The translations under genes were made by a program, and so were the position numbers. This document shows positions 54,925 to 64,000 of a stretch of 64,000 bases of DNA, piece after piece. The notes beneath the pieces were generated by a model, which did not search any database, had not been told where the DNA came from, and was given only the letters and a program-made list of their open reading frames with translations. The stretch comes from Melieria omissa. Taxonomy: Eukaryota > Arthropoda > Insecta > Diptera > Ulidiidae. Each line of letters starts with the position of its first letter. The first letter of the stretch is position 1. The stretch is taken from the NCBI GenBank assembly GCA_963971225.1, contig OZ020269.1:87502283-87566282 (forward strand). Direction: 5' to 3'.

Positions 54925-56679
54925 GCATTGGTGCTACACAGCTATAGCACAGCCGATATTATAACAACAATAAATAAAAAATTAATAAAAATAAACAAAG
55001 AAGAAGACCACTTAAGGTCTGAATGCTAACTCGAAGCGCTATCGGTTGTCTATTCCTGTTGAGATAACAAAAATACTGTGAAATTTCTTACTGTGTGTAT
55101 TCGTTCTGTTGGCCTTAAAAGTTAAATTTATTAAATAATTTTTTTTTTCATTTTTAAATTTTATTTTTTCTAAATTTTTTCACTATTGAAAATAAACTCG
55201 TCCTGTACAAACACACATATATTTCTTCCCCTGTACAATCAAGATAATTTCCAATAATTGCAACCAAAGTTGAAAAAATTTCAAACTTAAACAATCGATA
55301 ATTGACAATAGATAATTGACAACTAAAACTGTGCACAAAACTAACAAATGTTAAAATTAAATCCAATTCAATAATGCCAAATATGTTTTTTATAATATTT
55401 CATGTTTATTTAACAAGTATTTATAATGAAAAATTAAAATTTAACTGATATCATTGCAAATATAAATAATAATCAACTAACCATCGCTACTTACAATTTA
55501 ATTATACAAAATAATTAAATATTAATTAATATAAATTATGACTTTAATACACTCACTCAAATATTTTAAATTAAAAACCATAAAATTGATTTTTAATTCA
55601 AAGTCAACTTTCAATTTCAAAACAAATAAGTAGCAAATTTGACAGTGAGAAAGTAAAAACTAAAAAATCATATCCTATTCATGCGCCATGAAGTATGCAA
55701 AATAATTTCCATACAATGGCGCACAATGTCAAACACAGGAAATGACGTTGCGGCATGGCGACTGCAAACGGAAGCCGCAACTTCAATTTTACTACGTTTT
55801 TCCTGCAGCACAACTGTAAAACGAAAGGAAACAATATACAAAACTGGGTCAAGGATATATTTGTTTTTTTATTTTTATTTATTTATACTTTTTTTCAGAG
55901 GTGGACAATATGTCTGCGGTGTATTTGAATGGCAGTTGAAATAATTCAAATATTCGACAATACTTTTTGCCTTCGTTGGTGTATTTGTTTGTGTATATGT
56001 GTGTGTTGTATGTTTGTTGGTTTGCGACCCAAATATTAAATATTAAACATTTAAAGGTCAATGAGTGTCAGTTGTACACGTTTAGAAATACACAAAATGC
56101 CAACCACAAAACATGGGTAAACGAAAAATATTTAAATAATAAAAACAAATTGTGGTGGAAATGTGAAAAGAGCCAATGAATGAATGGTAGAGATGAAAAA
56201 AAAACGCAATGACAAACATCAGCCGCAGTGGCATAGAATGTTGAATGGTTTAAGCAATGCAGAGAGGGAACTAAGTGGTGAAATCAGTCCATTCAACGGA
56301 GGCAGAGGAATGAGTTGGCGAACAGCGTTGCCAGAGAGGTGATGCTGTGGACTTTTTGTACGATATTGCATTAAAAAATTGCAATTGTAAATAAACTGAG
56401 AAATTTTTAAATGTGTGTGCTGAACTACTTCATTGCATAACATTTAGTTTAGCCTAAAAAATTAGTGATATTGCTTAGGTCAGCGCCGCCAAGAAATTGA
56501 CTAACTAACCCCACAACTCATCATTAATTTGCTCTCATGGCGACAACTCACAAAACCGATCAAAATTAATTGATATTCCTAAGCTTTAACCGGAACATTA
56601 CTAACCCCATTCAGAATGGAGTCATACAGAAAGGGCCTCCACAGTCAAGAATAGATAGAACTGACTGCGAACGATTGAC
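54925..56679. other. AT-rich DNA, no gene recognised
   Basis: Largely AT-rich. Short frames at 55681-55944 and 56219-56443 have no recognised domain. Confidence 0.5.
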
Positions 56680-56865
56680 TATCAGTGACTACGGGGAAGG
56701 GTTTTTAGCTCTAAGAGAAGCATAGGCTTTGAGATTTGACCGCCTCCTGAAAAAAAAATACGGTGGTACCAGATCAAACAACAGACAGTAGTGAGGTGGT
56801 CTTAGTGGGTTAAAGTTTCGCAGTCAGACTTTCGATGCTCTCCACCTTTGTAAAATAGCAAAAAA
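56680..56865 (+). repeat. Relic of an R1-like LINE 3' end
   Basis: GTCTTAGTGGGTTAAAGTTTCGCAG followed (in parts) by CTTTCGATGCTCTCCACC parallels the 3' UTR of the LINE ending at 23376 (TTTAGCGGGTTAAAGTCTCG, then TTTTGATGCTTTTACTCC). No coding part remains and the A tail is short and interrupted. Confidence 0.55.
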
Positions 56866-57066
56866 CAAAACATACAGAATGAAAGCTTTTACGAAATGGA
56901 CTCAGCACTCCTCCCTAATTGTCTAAATGGGCTGAACTGCGTTATTTCCGTTTGTGAATATTTTCTCCGAGCTTAACACGTTTTTCCAAACTTTCAGGGT
57001 TCTACCACACGAGACTGAAACTTGCTTTTGAGACAAAAAAATACTTATTCAGGAAATTACTTAACT

Positions 57067-57472
57067 GAGTTGAATGAGTTGAGTTGAGTTGAGTTGAGTT
57101 GAGTTGAGTTGAGTTGAGTTGAGTTGAGTTGAGTTGAGTTGAGTTGACTTGAGTTGAGTTGAGTTGAGTTGAGTTGAGTTGAGTTGAGTTGAGTTGAGTT
57201 GAGTTGAGTTGAGTTGAGTTGAGTTGAGTTGAGTTGAGTTGAGTTGAGTTGAGTTGAGTTGAGTTGAGTTGAGTTGAGTTGAGTTGAGTTGAGTTGAGTT
57301 GAGTTGAGTTGAGTTGAGTTGAGTTGAGTTGAGTTGAGTTGAGTTGAGTTGAGTTGAGTTGAGTTGAGTTGAGTTGAGTTGAGTTGAGTTGAGTTGAGTT
57401 GACTTGAGTTGAGTCGAGTTGAGTTGAGTTGAGTTGAGTTGAGTTGAGTTGAGTTAAGTTGAGTTGAGTTGA
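57067..57472. repeat. (GAGTT)n microsatellite, about 400 bp
   Basis: About 80 head-to-tail pentanucleotide units with a handful of single-base variants (for example GACTT at 57147 and 57402, GAGTC at 57412). Confidence 0.97.
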
Positions 57473-57973
57473 ATTAATGATGAATAGTGAAAAAACTTTT
57501 GTGGATTTTTAAAAATTTGTTCTACTAAACGTATTACATATCTCCAACTCTCAGAGTTACTTTAACTCTGTTCGCTTCAACAAGAAACTAAAATTTTGAA
57601 AAACTGCAACCTTACCGATTTGGAAGATTTTCTGTATTCAATAAACTTCTTCGGTTTTTTAACATTTTTTCGGTCAAAATTATCACATGTTGGTAGATAT
57701 GAAACCTGTTAAGGGATCTCAATTAAATTTTATCTAACACGAACTAAAATATTTTTAAAAACATGTTACTTAACTGATTTGAACTAGGAAGAAGAGACTA
57801 TAAGTCACCTTCCCCCCTCTGTCTAGACGAAAATGGAAATCCCTTCCTTCTTCAACAACTTGGATAACCTCAGTTCAGCCAACATCAGAGGCTTGCCAGG
57901 GTTTATCCACAAAACAAAGTGGCTTATGTTAGACTTCGACTTCGACTTGCAGTAAGACAAATCACTCTCTTCT
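57473..57973. other. Unassigned DNA
   Basis: AT-rich, then GC-richer from 57780. No gene recognised. The GC-richer part may be the body of the repeat whose 3' module follows. Confidence 0.45.
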
Positions 57974-58070
57974 TGTGGTATCACAACGGACCCATTTTGA
58001 AGTGTAAGTATGTCTTTCGGTAAAACCGAGGTGTAATCTAACCAAACCGCTCCTTGACACCCAGGATCTA
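57974..58070 (+). repeat. Diverged copy of the SINE 3' module
   Basis: GTGGTATCACAACGGACCC, then GTATGTCTTTCGGTAAAACCGAGG and TCTAACCAAACC, similar to 9893-9970 but more diverged. Confidence 0.5.
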
Positions 58071-58383
58071 TCCAGATCACTCTTGCCAACTTAGTGCTTT
58101 TCGCACTAAATTTAATGCTTTTTGAAAATCAAAACGCGGAAAATATTTAGTTTGGTGCTTGGTGCGTTTTTAGTGATTTTCTTTATTTCAAAGTCACCAA
58201 GACTAATTCATGCTTGGAAAAAACTGTAAGTTGTTTTATTAACTGGTGTGTTATACAACACTATATTTCATTTAACACTGGAATGTTGGACTTGGATATC
58301 ACATGACAACCGAAGTGATCCTCCTCGGTGGAATTGTAACTTAGCTCACGGTTGCTACTGATCTGCAATAGATTTCCTAGTAT

Positions 58384-58479
58384 GGTACACGGAATATTAG
58401 TAGTTCTTCTACACGGAATATTAGTAGTTCTTCTAATATTCCGTGTATATTAGTAGTTCTTCTAATATTCCGTGTACCA
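58384..58479. repeat. Short nested direct and inverted repeats
   Basis: The 24-base unit ACACGGAATATTAGTAGTTC(TTCT) is repeated directly at 58387-58410 and 58411-58434. Inverted copies of AATATTCCGTGT follow at 58435-58446 and 58465-58476. The outer ends form GGTACACGGAATATTAG and its complement. Confidence 0.8.
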
Positions 58480-58755
58480 TCCCCCACCTTTTTTTCTCGT
58501 CAGTGCTTTTTGAGTGGAAAAACGCGCAGTTTTAGTGCTTTCTGAAATAGAAAAGTTGGCAACCGTGATCCAGATATATCCGCAATTCGGATAGATTCTT
58601 AACACATTAACAGGGAACACTAAGTCATAGTACAGTAAAATGTTTCGACATGAGAAAAAACCAAACCGTTTTAAACTGGTTTCACAATAAAATAAGATTC
58701 TCCGGGTTTTCATTTTCCAATAAATTTTTCGAGCAACTCACAGAGCATCTGCAAC

Positions 58756-59486
58756 CAGTGTGACCAGATCAGGCGATTTCCTTCTAGATTTATGAGATTT
58801 TTGCCCCCTTCGGAGTTTTTTTTGAGAAAGAATTGTTTAGGAGAAAATTTGGGAGATTTTGATCGCAATACATTTGACATATTTGATGGCACTGAAGCCT
58901 TGAATATTGAAAGCTAAAGTGCCGAATTTACTTTAAATAAATTGTATTATTCAAAGTGTATGAATGAAGGAAGTTTACAAGAGCGAATTTCATGCCGATT
59001 TCAATCTGTATAGGTTTTTTTTGTTCAGTTGTTGCTAAGCTGAAGCTGAATAAAAAAGACTGCAATAAAAAACTAAATATGTTTTTATGAGAAGTTTAAT
59101 TCTTTAGCTCATAATGAAAGAATTATAAAAAAATGTCGGAGATTTTTTAAGTTTTTGTGAGGAAAATTCAGATTTTTAAGATTTAGGAGAAAGCCATTTC
59201 AGGTATCTGGCAGCACTGTATGTAAACCTTAAAGGAATATCAATCTGATCTTTGTCTAAAAGGAAATCAATTATACCAAAAACTTGGTTTATTAACCGAT
59301 TTGAACGAAGCTGAATAAATAAAAAAGCTGCAATAAGAAAAAATAAATATATTTTTATGAGAAGTTCCTTAGTTCATAGTGAAAAAATTATTAAAAATTT
59401 TCTAGGTGATTTTTTAAGTTGTTGGCCTTTTTTCGAGCTTTTCTAAGATTTAGTTTTTCCTCCACTTCAAGTACCTGGCAACACTG
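58756..59486. mobile_element. hAT-like non-autonomous element with a tandem-duplicated right end
   Basis: The left end reads CAGTGTGACCAGATC and the right end complement CAGTGTTGCCAGGTAC. The 8-bp duplication TCTGCAAC lies exactly at 58748-58755 and 59487-59494. The right end is present twice (ending 59218 and 59486), 268 bases apart, together with flanking sequence, so a tandem duplication happened after insertion. No coding sequence. Related relics lie at 40715 and 44850. Confidence 0.75.
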
Positions 59487-59494
59487 TCTGCAAC

Positions 59495-60067
59495 CCTTAA
59501 AGAAATATCGATCTGATTTTATCTAAAAAGAAATCAAATACTTGGAAAAAATGGTTTATTAACCGATTTGAATGATTTTGTACTATTAGACAAATTTTTT
59601 CAAGTTTTAGTAGTTATTTTTCAAGTAATGTTTATTAATTTTTTTTTTAACTTATCACAAATCTTCAACATCCAATATAAGATACATTGAAAAAAATACT
59701 TAAACGATTTCAACGGTTGAACTTGAACGGTAGTGTTGAACAAAATACAATTTCCCAAAAAAAAAACATTAATTCAATTAATCTTTTATAGCATAGCTTC
59801 AGGTTGCAACTTTCGTTATCCAAAGTTGTGAGGTCTCAGTTTTTATAATTTCAATCAAACGAAAACATAAAATATTGAAGCAAACTTTCGTTCTTTGGCT
59901 TTCAATTTTTCCAGTTGTTATACTAAAGTTATATATTAAAGCATCGATTGCAAGTTAGTGAGTGGTGTGTTTCCTTATAACTTAGGATTTATTTTAAATT
60001 TGAGTTCCTTAAACTTTCATTTCAACTGGTAATTGCACAGAACTAAAACTAAATAAACTAATTAATG
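59495..60067. other. AT-rich DNA
   Basis: The first ~100 bases are the third copy of the flank duplicated with the preceding element. Nothing else recognised. Confidence 0.5.
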
Positions 60068-60145
60068 TAGGTTAGGCTATAGTGGCTGCCTCTGTAAGCG
60101 AACACACTCGGATGCCTAAAAAGCCCATTGTGATACTACAAAAAA
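60068..60145 (-). repeat. Copy of the SINE 3' module (minus strand)
   Basis: GTAGGTTAGGCTATAGTGGC, TGCCTCTGTAAG, CACTCGGATGCC and CATTGTGATACTAC match the reverse complement of the SINE end at 9893-9970. Confidence 0.7.
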
Positions 60146-60840
60146 ATGAAAAAAAAAATTTTTTAATTTTTAAAATATATATAAAAAATTTTGATTTTTT
60201 TTTAATAATAAACAAATCTCAAAATATCAAATTTATTTTTTTCTATATAAAAACTACACATTTCTAAATTAACAACCAAACTTCCAAATAACATATTTTA
60301 TATTTATATTTCTTATGAAAAATTATAAATAAACAAACATATTAATTTAAATAAAATAAAATTTAAATAATAATTAAAAAATATATATAAAAAAATTTAT
60401 TTTTTTGTCAATTAATAAACAAACCTCAAAATAATTAATGTAATTAAAAAAAATTTGAATTTAATTAAAACAAAACAAATACCAAAAATTATTGATTTTT
60501 TTTTTATTAATAAACAAACCTCAAAATAATTAATTTAATTTTTTATATAAAAAAATACACCTTTCGAAATTAACAAAAAAACTTGTAAATAATTAATATA
60601 TTTTATATTTCAATTTCTTATAAAAGTTAAAAATTTTGAAAACAAAAAAATTAAAACAAAACAAATATCAAAAATTATTGATATTTTTTTTATTAATAAA
60701 CAAACCTCAAAATAATTAATTTAATTTTTTATATAAAAAAAATTACACCTTTCTAAATTAACAACAAAACTTTCAAATACTTAATATATTTTATATTTCA
60801 ATTTCTTATAAAAGTTAAAAATTTTGAAAAAAAAAAACAT
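60146..60840. repeat. AT-rich tandem repeat, ~190-bp unit
   Basis: Three to four diverged units. The last two (about 60496-60640 and 60686-60830) share AATAAACAAACCTCAAAATAAT, ATTACACCTTTC-like text and ATATTTTATATTTCAATTTC at about 190 bases' offset. No coding sequence. Confidence 0.75.
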
Positions 60841-61200
60841 TAATTTAAATGCAAATTTCTTAAACACTACTTGTATGTGGAAAAAAAACAAAAGCCTGGC
60901 AACACTGATACTGTGCGTATGCGAACGACGTGCAGTGGAATGCGAGCGCAGCGAAAATTGCGACTTATTAAAATACTTTACTGCCGTCAGCCAGTGTTGG
61001 CGCTGTGCTCGCTTTTGATTCAATCAGTGCCGCTGATATTTTCGCATTTGTTTTTTTTGCCAACAAAAATTCCGTTGGCATTTCGACTTGTCGTCGACGC
61101 CATGTCAAGCCATGTAGTGACGACCAATCTACCCTCTGGCGCTGCAGTTTTACCCAGTCAACGATTTCTTCTTTTTTCGAGTTCGCTTAAAAGAAAAACA

Positions 61201-61237
61201 TATAAACGCAGTCGAGCGAATGAGGAGTGACAGTTAA
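61201..61237 (+). promoter_or_regulatory. Candidate TATA/Inr core promoter
   Basis: TATAAA at 61201-61206 is followed by ACAGTT at 61230-61235. If the A at 61232 is the start site, the first T of the TATA box lies 31 bases upstream, the normal insect spacing. The surrounding DNA (60870-61330) is GC-richer than its neighbours. No downstream gene was identified within the window, so this may be a distant first exon or chance. Confidence 0.3.
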
Positions 61238-61330
61238 GTTGGAGAGCGCCGGTGGTGCGTTCGTATTCAACTGTCTCCACAGGCAACGGAAATGTGGTGG
61301 AAAAAGTGTATTGGGGGGAGACAGTTGGGA

Positions 61331-62599
61331 GCATGGGAGGAACTTATTATGTTTGAAGTATATAAATTTGTGCTGCATAATAAAAACTACTCATTTTGGA
61401 AACGAAAAATTTAATATCACCTTAAATTGTTTGCAGACATTTTATTTATAAAATAAATAGCAAAAAAGAGGCAACAGGAATTTTCATAAAATCAGGCAAC
61501 CAACTGAAGCGTTTAAAGTGAATTATTTGCGGTTTAATATTATTGAATGACTTGTAAAAATAGTTATTACAAATTGAATTAAAAATTTAAGGTTTGAGTT
61601 GAATCGGATCAAACATCTACGTGGCAACTTCAAACACTAAAACTATGTCCAACTTAAAATAGCCCAAAGCTCTGCTTATCTAAAGTTCAAATCACCGAAT
61701 GAACCGTACAGCATTTAATGCTAACAACAACAACTCAACACTTCATCGCTATCGATGGCATCATAAATCGTTGTCAAAACCACTAAATTGCATTTAAATA
61801 GATATTTGCGTGTTTAGATTGAAGCCCAAATTCAATGATTCATTGCCCACAAGTAAAATCAATCTCAATAAAATTTGTCCATGTTTCATGATTTTACCGC
61901 AAAGCAAAATTATACATAAAGTAAATTTCCAAATTTCCACATGTCAGGCCGCAAATTTAATCGAAATTGTGTCATCTTTGTTTTATGTGATTTTTGATCG
62001 TTTTTAATGTGCAGCATTTTATTACACTCGATTGCTCTCAACGGAAACATATCTAATATATCGAAGTAAATATGTATGGAGAAGTGTGTCTATGTGTCAT
62101 CTACGAATGGAACAATTTGCTTGTGTGTGTCATGTAGATATGTTTTCCATAGTTTCATTGTTAATGCTGTAGTTACATACATACTGTATGTATGTAGTTG
62201 TATATATATAAATGCATGGACATGAATAAGTAAATGCGTTCTTGGTTATGTTCGAATTTGTCAATGAAAATTACATTTTAATGGTAATGTCGACGTTTTG
62301 TTTATTTGTATGAGCTGTGATACACAAATATATATATTTTGAATTAAAATATATATGTATGTATCATAACCTCTACTTCAATATTTGCCACAGTTGAGTT
62401 TCATGGGTTGTAAATGCTTTCAAATTTAATTCATTACTTCGAGCTCCTTCGGAGAGGAGATGTTTTAATGGCTCGACGTCACTGTGGTAGACTGACGTCC
62501 AGCTTTCTGCTTTAATTCGTGTTGTATGAAAGACTAAAAGCATGAACGGAGATGATCTTAAAGTTTATTATTTGCGCAAACATCTGTTTTTCGTTTCAA
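61331..62599. other. AT-rich DNA, no gene recognised
   Basis: Unique-looking AT-rich DNA. A perfect small palindrome of ACATACATAC and its complement lies near 62174-62199. Confidence 0.5.
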
Positions 62600-62700
62600 A
62601 ATTTTTTGCAACTACTCACAAAAATCGAAAAGGGAGTTTAATTCGGTGTTGATTCGAACCCAGGCCTCCTGACTTGCACTATTACACCGTGCGACAAAAA
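62600..62700 (-). repeat. Possible SINE/tRNA-like fragment
   Basis: On the minus strand GGCCTGGGTTCGAATCAACAC contains a box B match (GGTTCGAATC). No box A is found at the proper distance upstream, so this is at most a truncated tRNA-derived SINE. Confidence 0.3.
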
Positions 62701-63303
62701 TTAAAAAAAATTGTCACACCTGAAAAAACCCATATGTGCGTGAAAGTAGAGATCAAACATAGTAATACTGCGTACTCAGTTTTTCATATCTACATACTTT
62801 ATCCTTTTAAAAGGACTTCGAAACTTTGAAGGGGATTAAAAATAAAACAAATAATATAAAAAATAAAAAATACTTAACCTCGTCAGAATATGGCAATATG
62901 TATATCAAATGAAAGGGGAAAGCCTCAAGAATTTAAATAAAATAGAGTTTTTTTTTCTATTTGTAAAAAAGAATGTGAAAAAGGTTCTTTGAAAATTGTA
63001 ATCCTTTATATCCTTGAAAATTTATATAGAATTTTCTTGAAAAGTAACTAATTTAAAACCCAAAATCTCCTTGATCACGTGTCAAAAATTCAAATTTATT
63101 TTCGCTTCATTGCTTTATCTTTTGTATCTTGTGAGCGAATCACTTTTTAGTGGTCAAAATTTTTTGTTAAACTTTCGTAAATTATACGTAAATCTTATTT
63201 GCACAAACTCATTATTGGGTTCCAAAGAAACTCAGGAAAAGGAAACGATGTGAAATTTACCGAATACAAAACTTAAAATACAATACTTAATAAACCTATT
63301 TTA
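62701..63303. other. AT-rich DNA, no gene recognised
   Basis: Nothing supported beyond AT-rich sequence. The TA at 63302-63303 is the probable target duplication of the next element. Confidence 0.5.
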
Positions 63304-64000
63304 CGAGAGTTGCCTTTTATATTTTTTTAAAAAGGATGAGTGCATTTTCATCCTTAGTTATCATCAAACATGGTTTTATTGCTTTTCAAAGTATTCTCCT
63401 TGAAGATTTATATACTTCTGCAAGCGCTCAAACCAATTGTCGAAGCACTTTTTCCACTCTGATAGAGATATCTCCAAAACATGGTTTTTAAATACTTCAG
63501 CAGCATTTTCTGGCTATCAAATCGATAATTTTTTTTTAATGTGCGGGAATAAAAAGAAGTCAGAGTTGTATGGCGGATGACCCATTAAATCGATGCTTTG
63601 GTTGATCAAATTCGCGGTTGTTCGAGCCAATGTGGTAGAACGTGCATTGTTCTGGTGAAGAATGTTTTGCGTCCGCGGTTGGTTTTCCGTATTTCTTTGA
63701 CCATATCTGTCCAACAAATTGTTGTGTACCACTTAAAATTGACAGTTCTATGTTGCTCTAACGGCAAAGTAGCCATATGACCAGTTTTGCCGAAGAAACA
63801 GGCGACCATTTGCTTCGATGTGCTGCGTGCTCGAACAACTTTTATTGGATTTGGCTCCTCTTGGAAGACCCACACGGTCGATTGCTGTTTTGTTACGCAT
63901 ATATCCATGATTCGTCACCTGTCACGATCTTATAAACGTCTTTTGAAGTACCGCCATGGAATTTTTCCATAATTTCATTGCACCAATCGACACGAGCCTT
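63304..64000 (-). mobile_element. mariner element, cut by the window end
   Basis: A probable end CGAGAGTTGCC starts after TA at 63302-63303. The transposase runs on the minus strand and continues past 64000. The other terminal repeat is outside the window, so the left boundary is inferred. Confidence 0.7.
63376..64000 (-). pseudogene. mariner transposase (dead, partial)
   Basis: Read from the right, the minus strand gives KARVDWCNEIMEKF, then VTGDESWIY (first catalytic Asp), VWVFQEEPNP, and ILHQNNARS where active mariners have HDNA (second Asp, here Asn). It continues with LMGHPPYNSDFFLFP, which lacks about four residues of the usual PPYSPDLAPND block. It ends SEWKKCFDNWFERLQ to a stop at 63376, a typical mariner C-terminus. 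Frameshifts lie near 63890, 63605 and 63510. The lost Asp and the frameshifts make it inactive. The N-terminal DNA-binding domain is beyond the window. Confidence 0.88.

Noticed and set aside
57823..58089. 88-codon minus-strand frame as a gene
   Set aside because: It runs through the reverse complement of the dispersed SINE 3' module and has no domain.
1..64000. A prokaryotic-style defence or biosynthetic system
   Set aside because: There are no operons, ribosome-binding sites or bacterial gene families. All coding sequence found belongs to eukaryotic transposable elements.

Overview
This 64 kb window is AT-rich animal DNA packed with transposable elements. I found no host protein-coding exon that I could support. 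Three things point to a higher fly (Brachycera, possibly a tephritid): the many CAA/TTG runs, the mix of Tc1/mariner, piggyBac, hAT, I/LOA-like and R1-like elements, and repeated matches to the Su(Hw) insulator motif. The species assignment is inference.

Left part (1-24000). Simple noncoding DNA is followed by a nested block at 2314-9126. It is a Tc1/mariner-superfamily element with 29-bp inverted ends whose reverse-strand transposase was split by a full-length I/LOA-like LINE (3032-8522, 12-bp target duplication). The LINE has two open ORFs separated by a single in-frame TAG codon. Next come a hairpin MITE (9138-9574) and a tRNA-derived SINE (about 9600-9970). A hAT element (10907-15084, 8-bp duplication GTCTGGAT) keeps only its transposase C-terminus and is interrupted by an apparently intact piggyBac-like element (11239-14472). 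That element has a two-exon transposase gene, all three catalytic Asp residues and matched TTAA ends. A degenerate tandem repeat (15093-15912), a dead Tc1 element (15913-17147), a mariner-type remnant and a 5'-truncated R1-like LINE (about 21150-23376) follow.

Middle part (24000-49000). A cluster of Su(Hw)-like motifs precedes a Tc1 element rearranged into a 1.64-kb palindrome (25106-26744). Three Gypsy-type solo LTRs (28161, 39739, 44081) share one family. One of them carries a LINE 3' fragment flanked by 15-bp duplications. There is a 369-bp internally deleted mariner-type element, a 2.1-kb array of ~75-bp repeats, a ~555-bp (TAAAA)n array and a ~490-bp repeat present in opposite orientations at 36591 and 44343.

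Right part (49000-64000). A GGGCGTGGC-rich degenerate tandem repeat (49530-53105) is interrupted by a second, non-autonomous piggyBac-like element (49878-51517). The uninterrupted sister units of the repeat show the empty site. An almost perfect palindrome (54164-54924, 317-bp arms) is the best candidate for a hairpin-RNA locus. A ~400-bp (GAGTT)n array, a hAT-like non-autonomous element (58756-59486), AT-rich tandem DNA and a truncated, catalytically dead mariner (63304 to the window end) complete the window.

The elements do not form a pathway. They record successive insertions. The only genes that look able to make full-length protein are the piggyBac transposase and the two LINE ORFs. The remaining DNA is probably intergenic or intronic, with a possible TATA/Inr core promoter near 61201.
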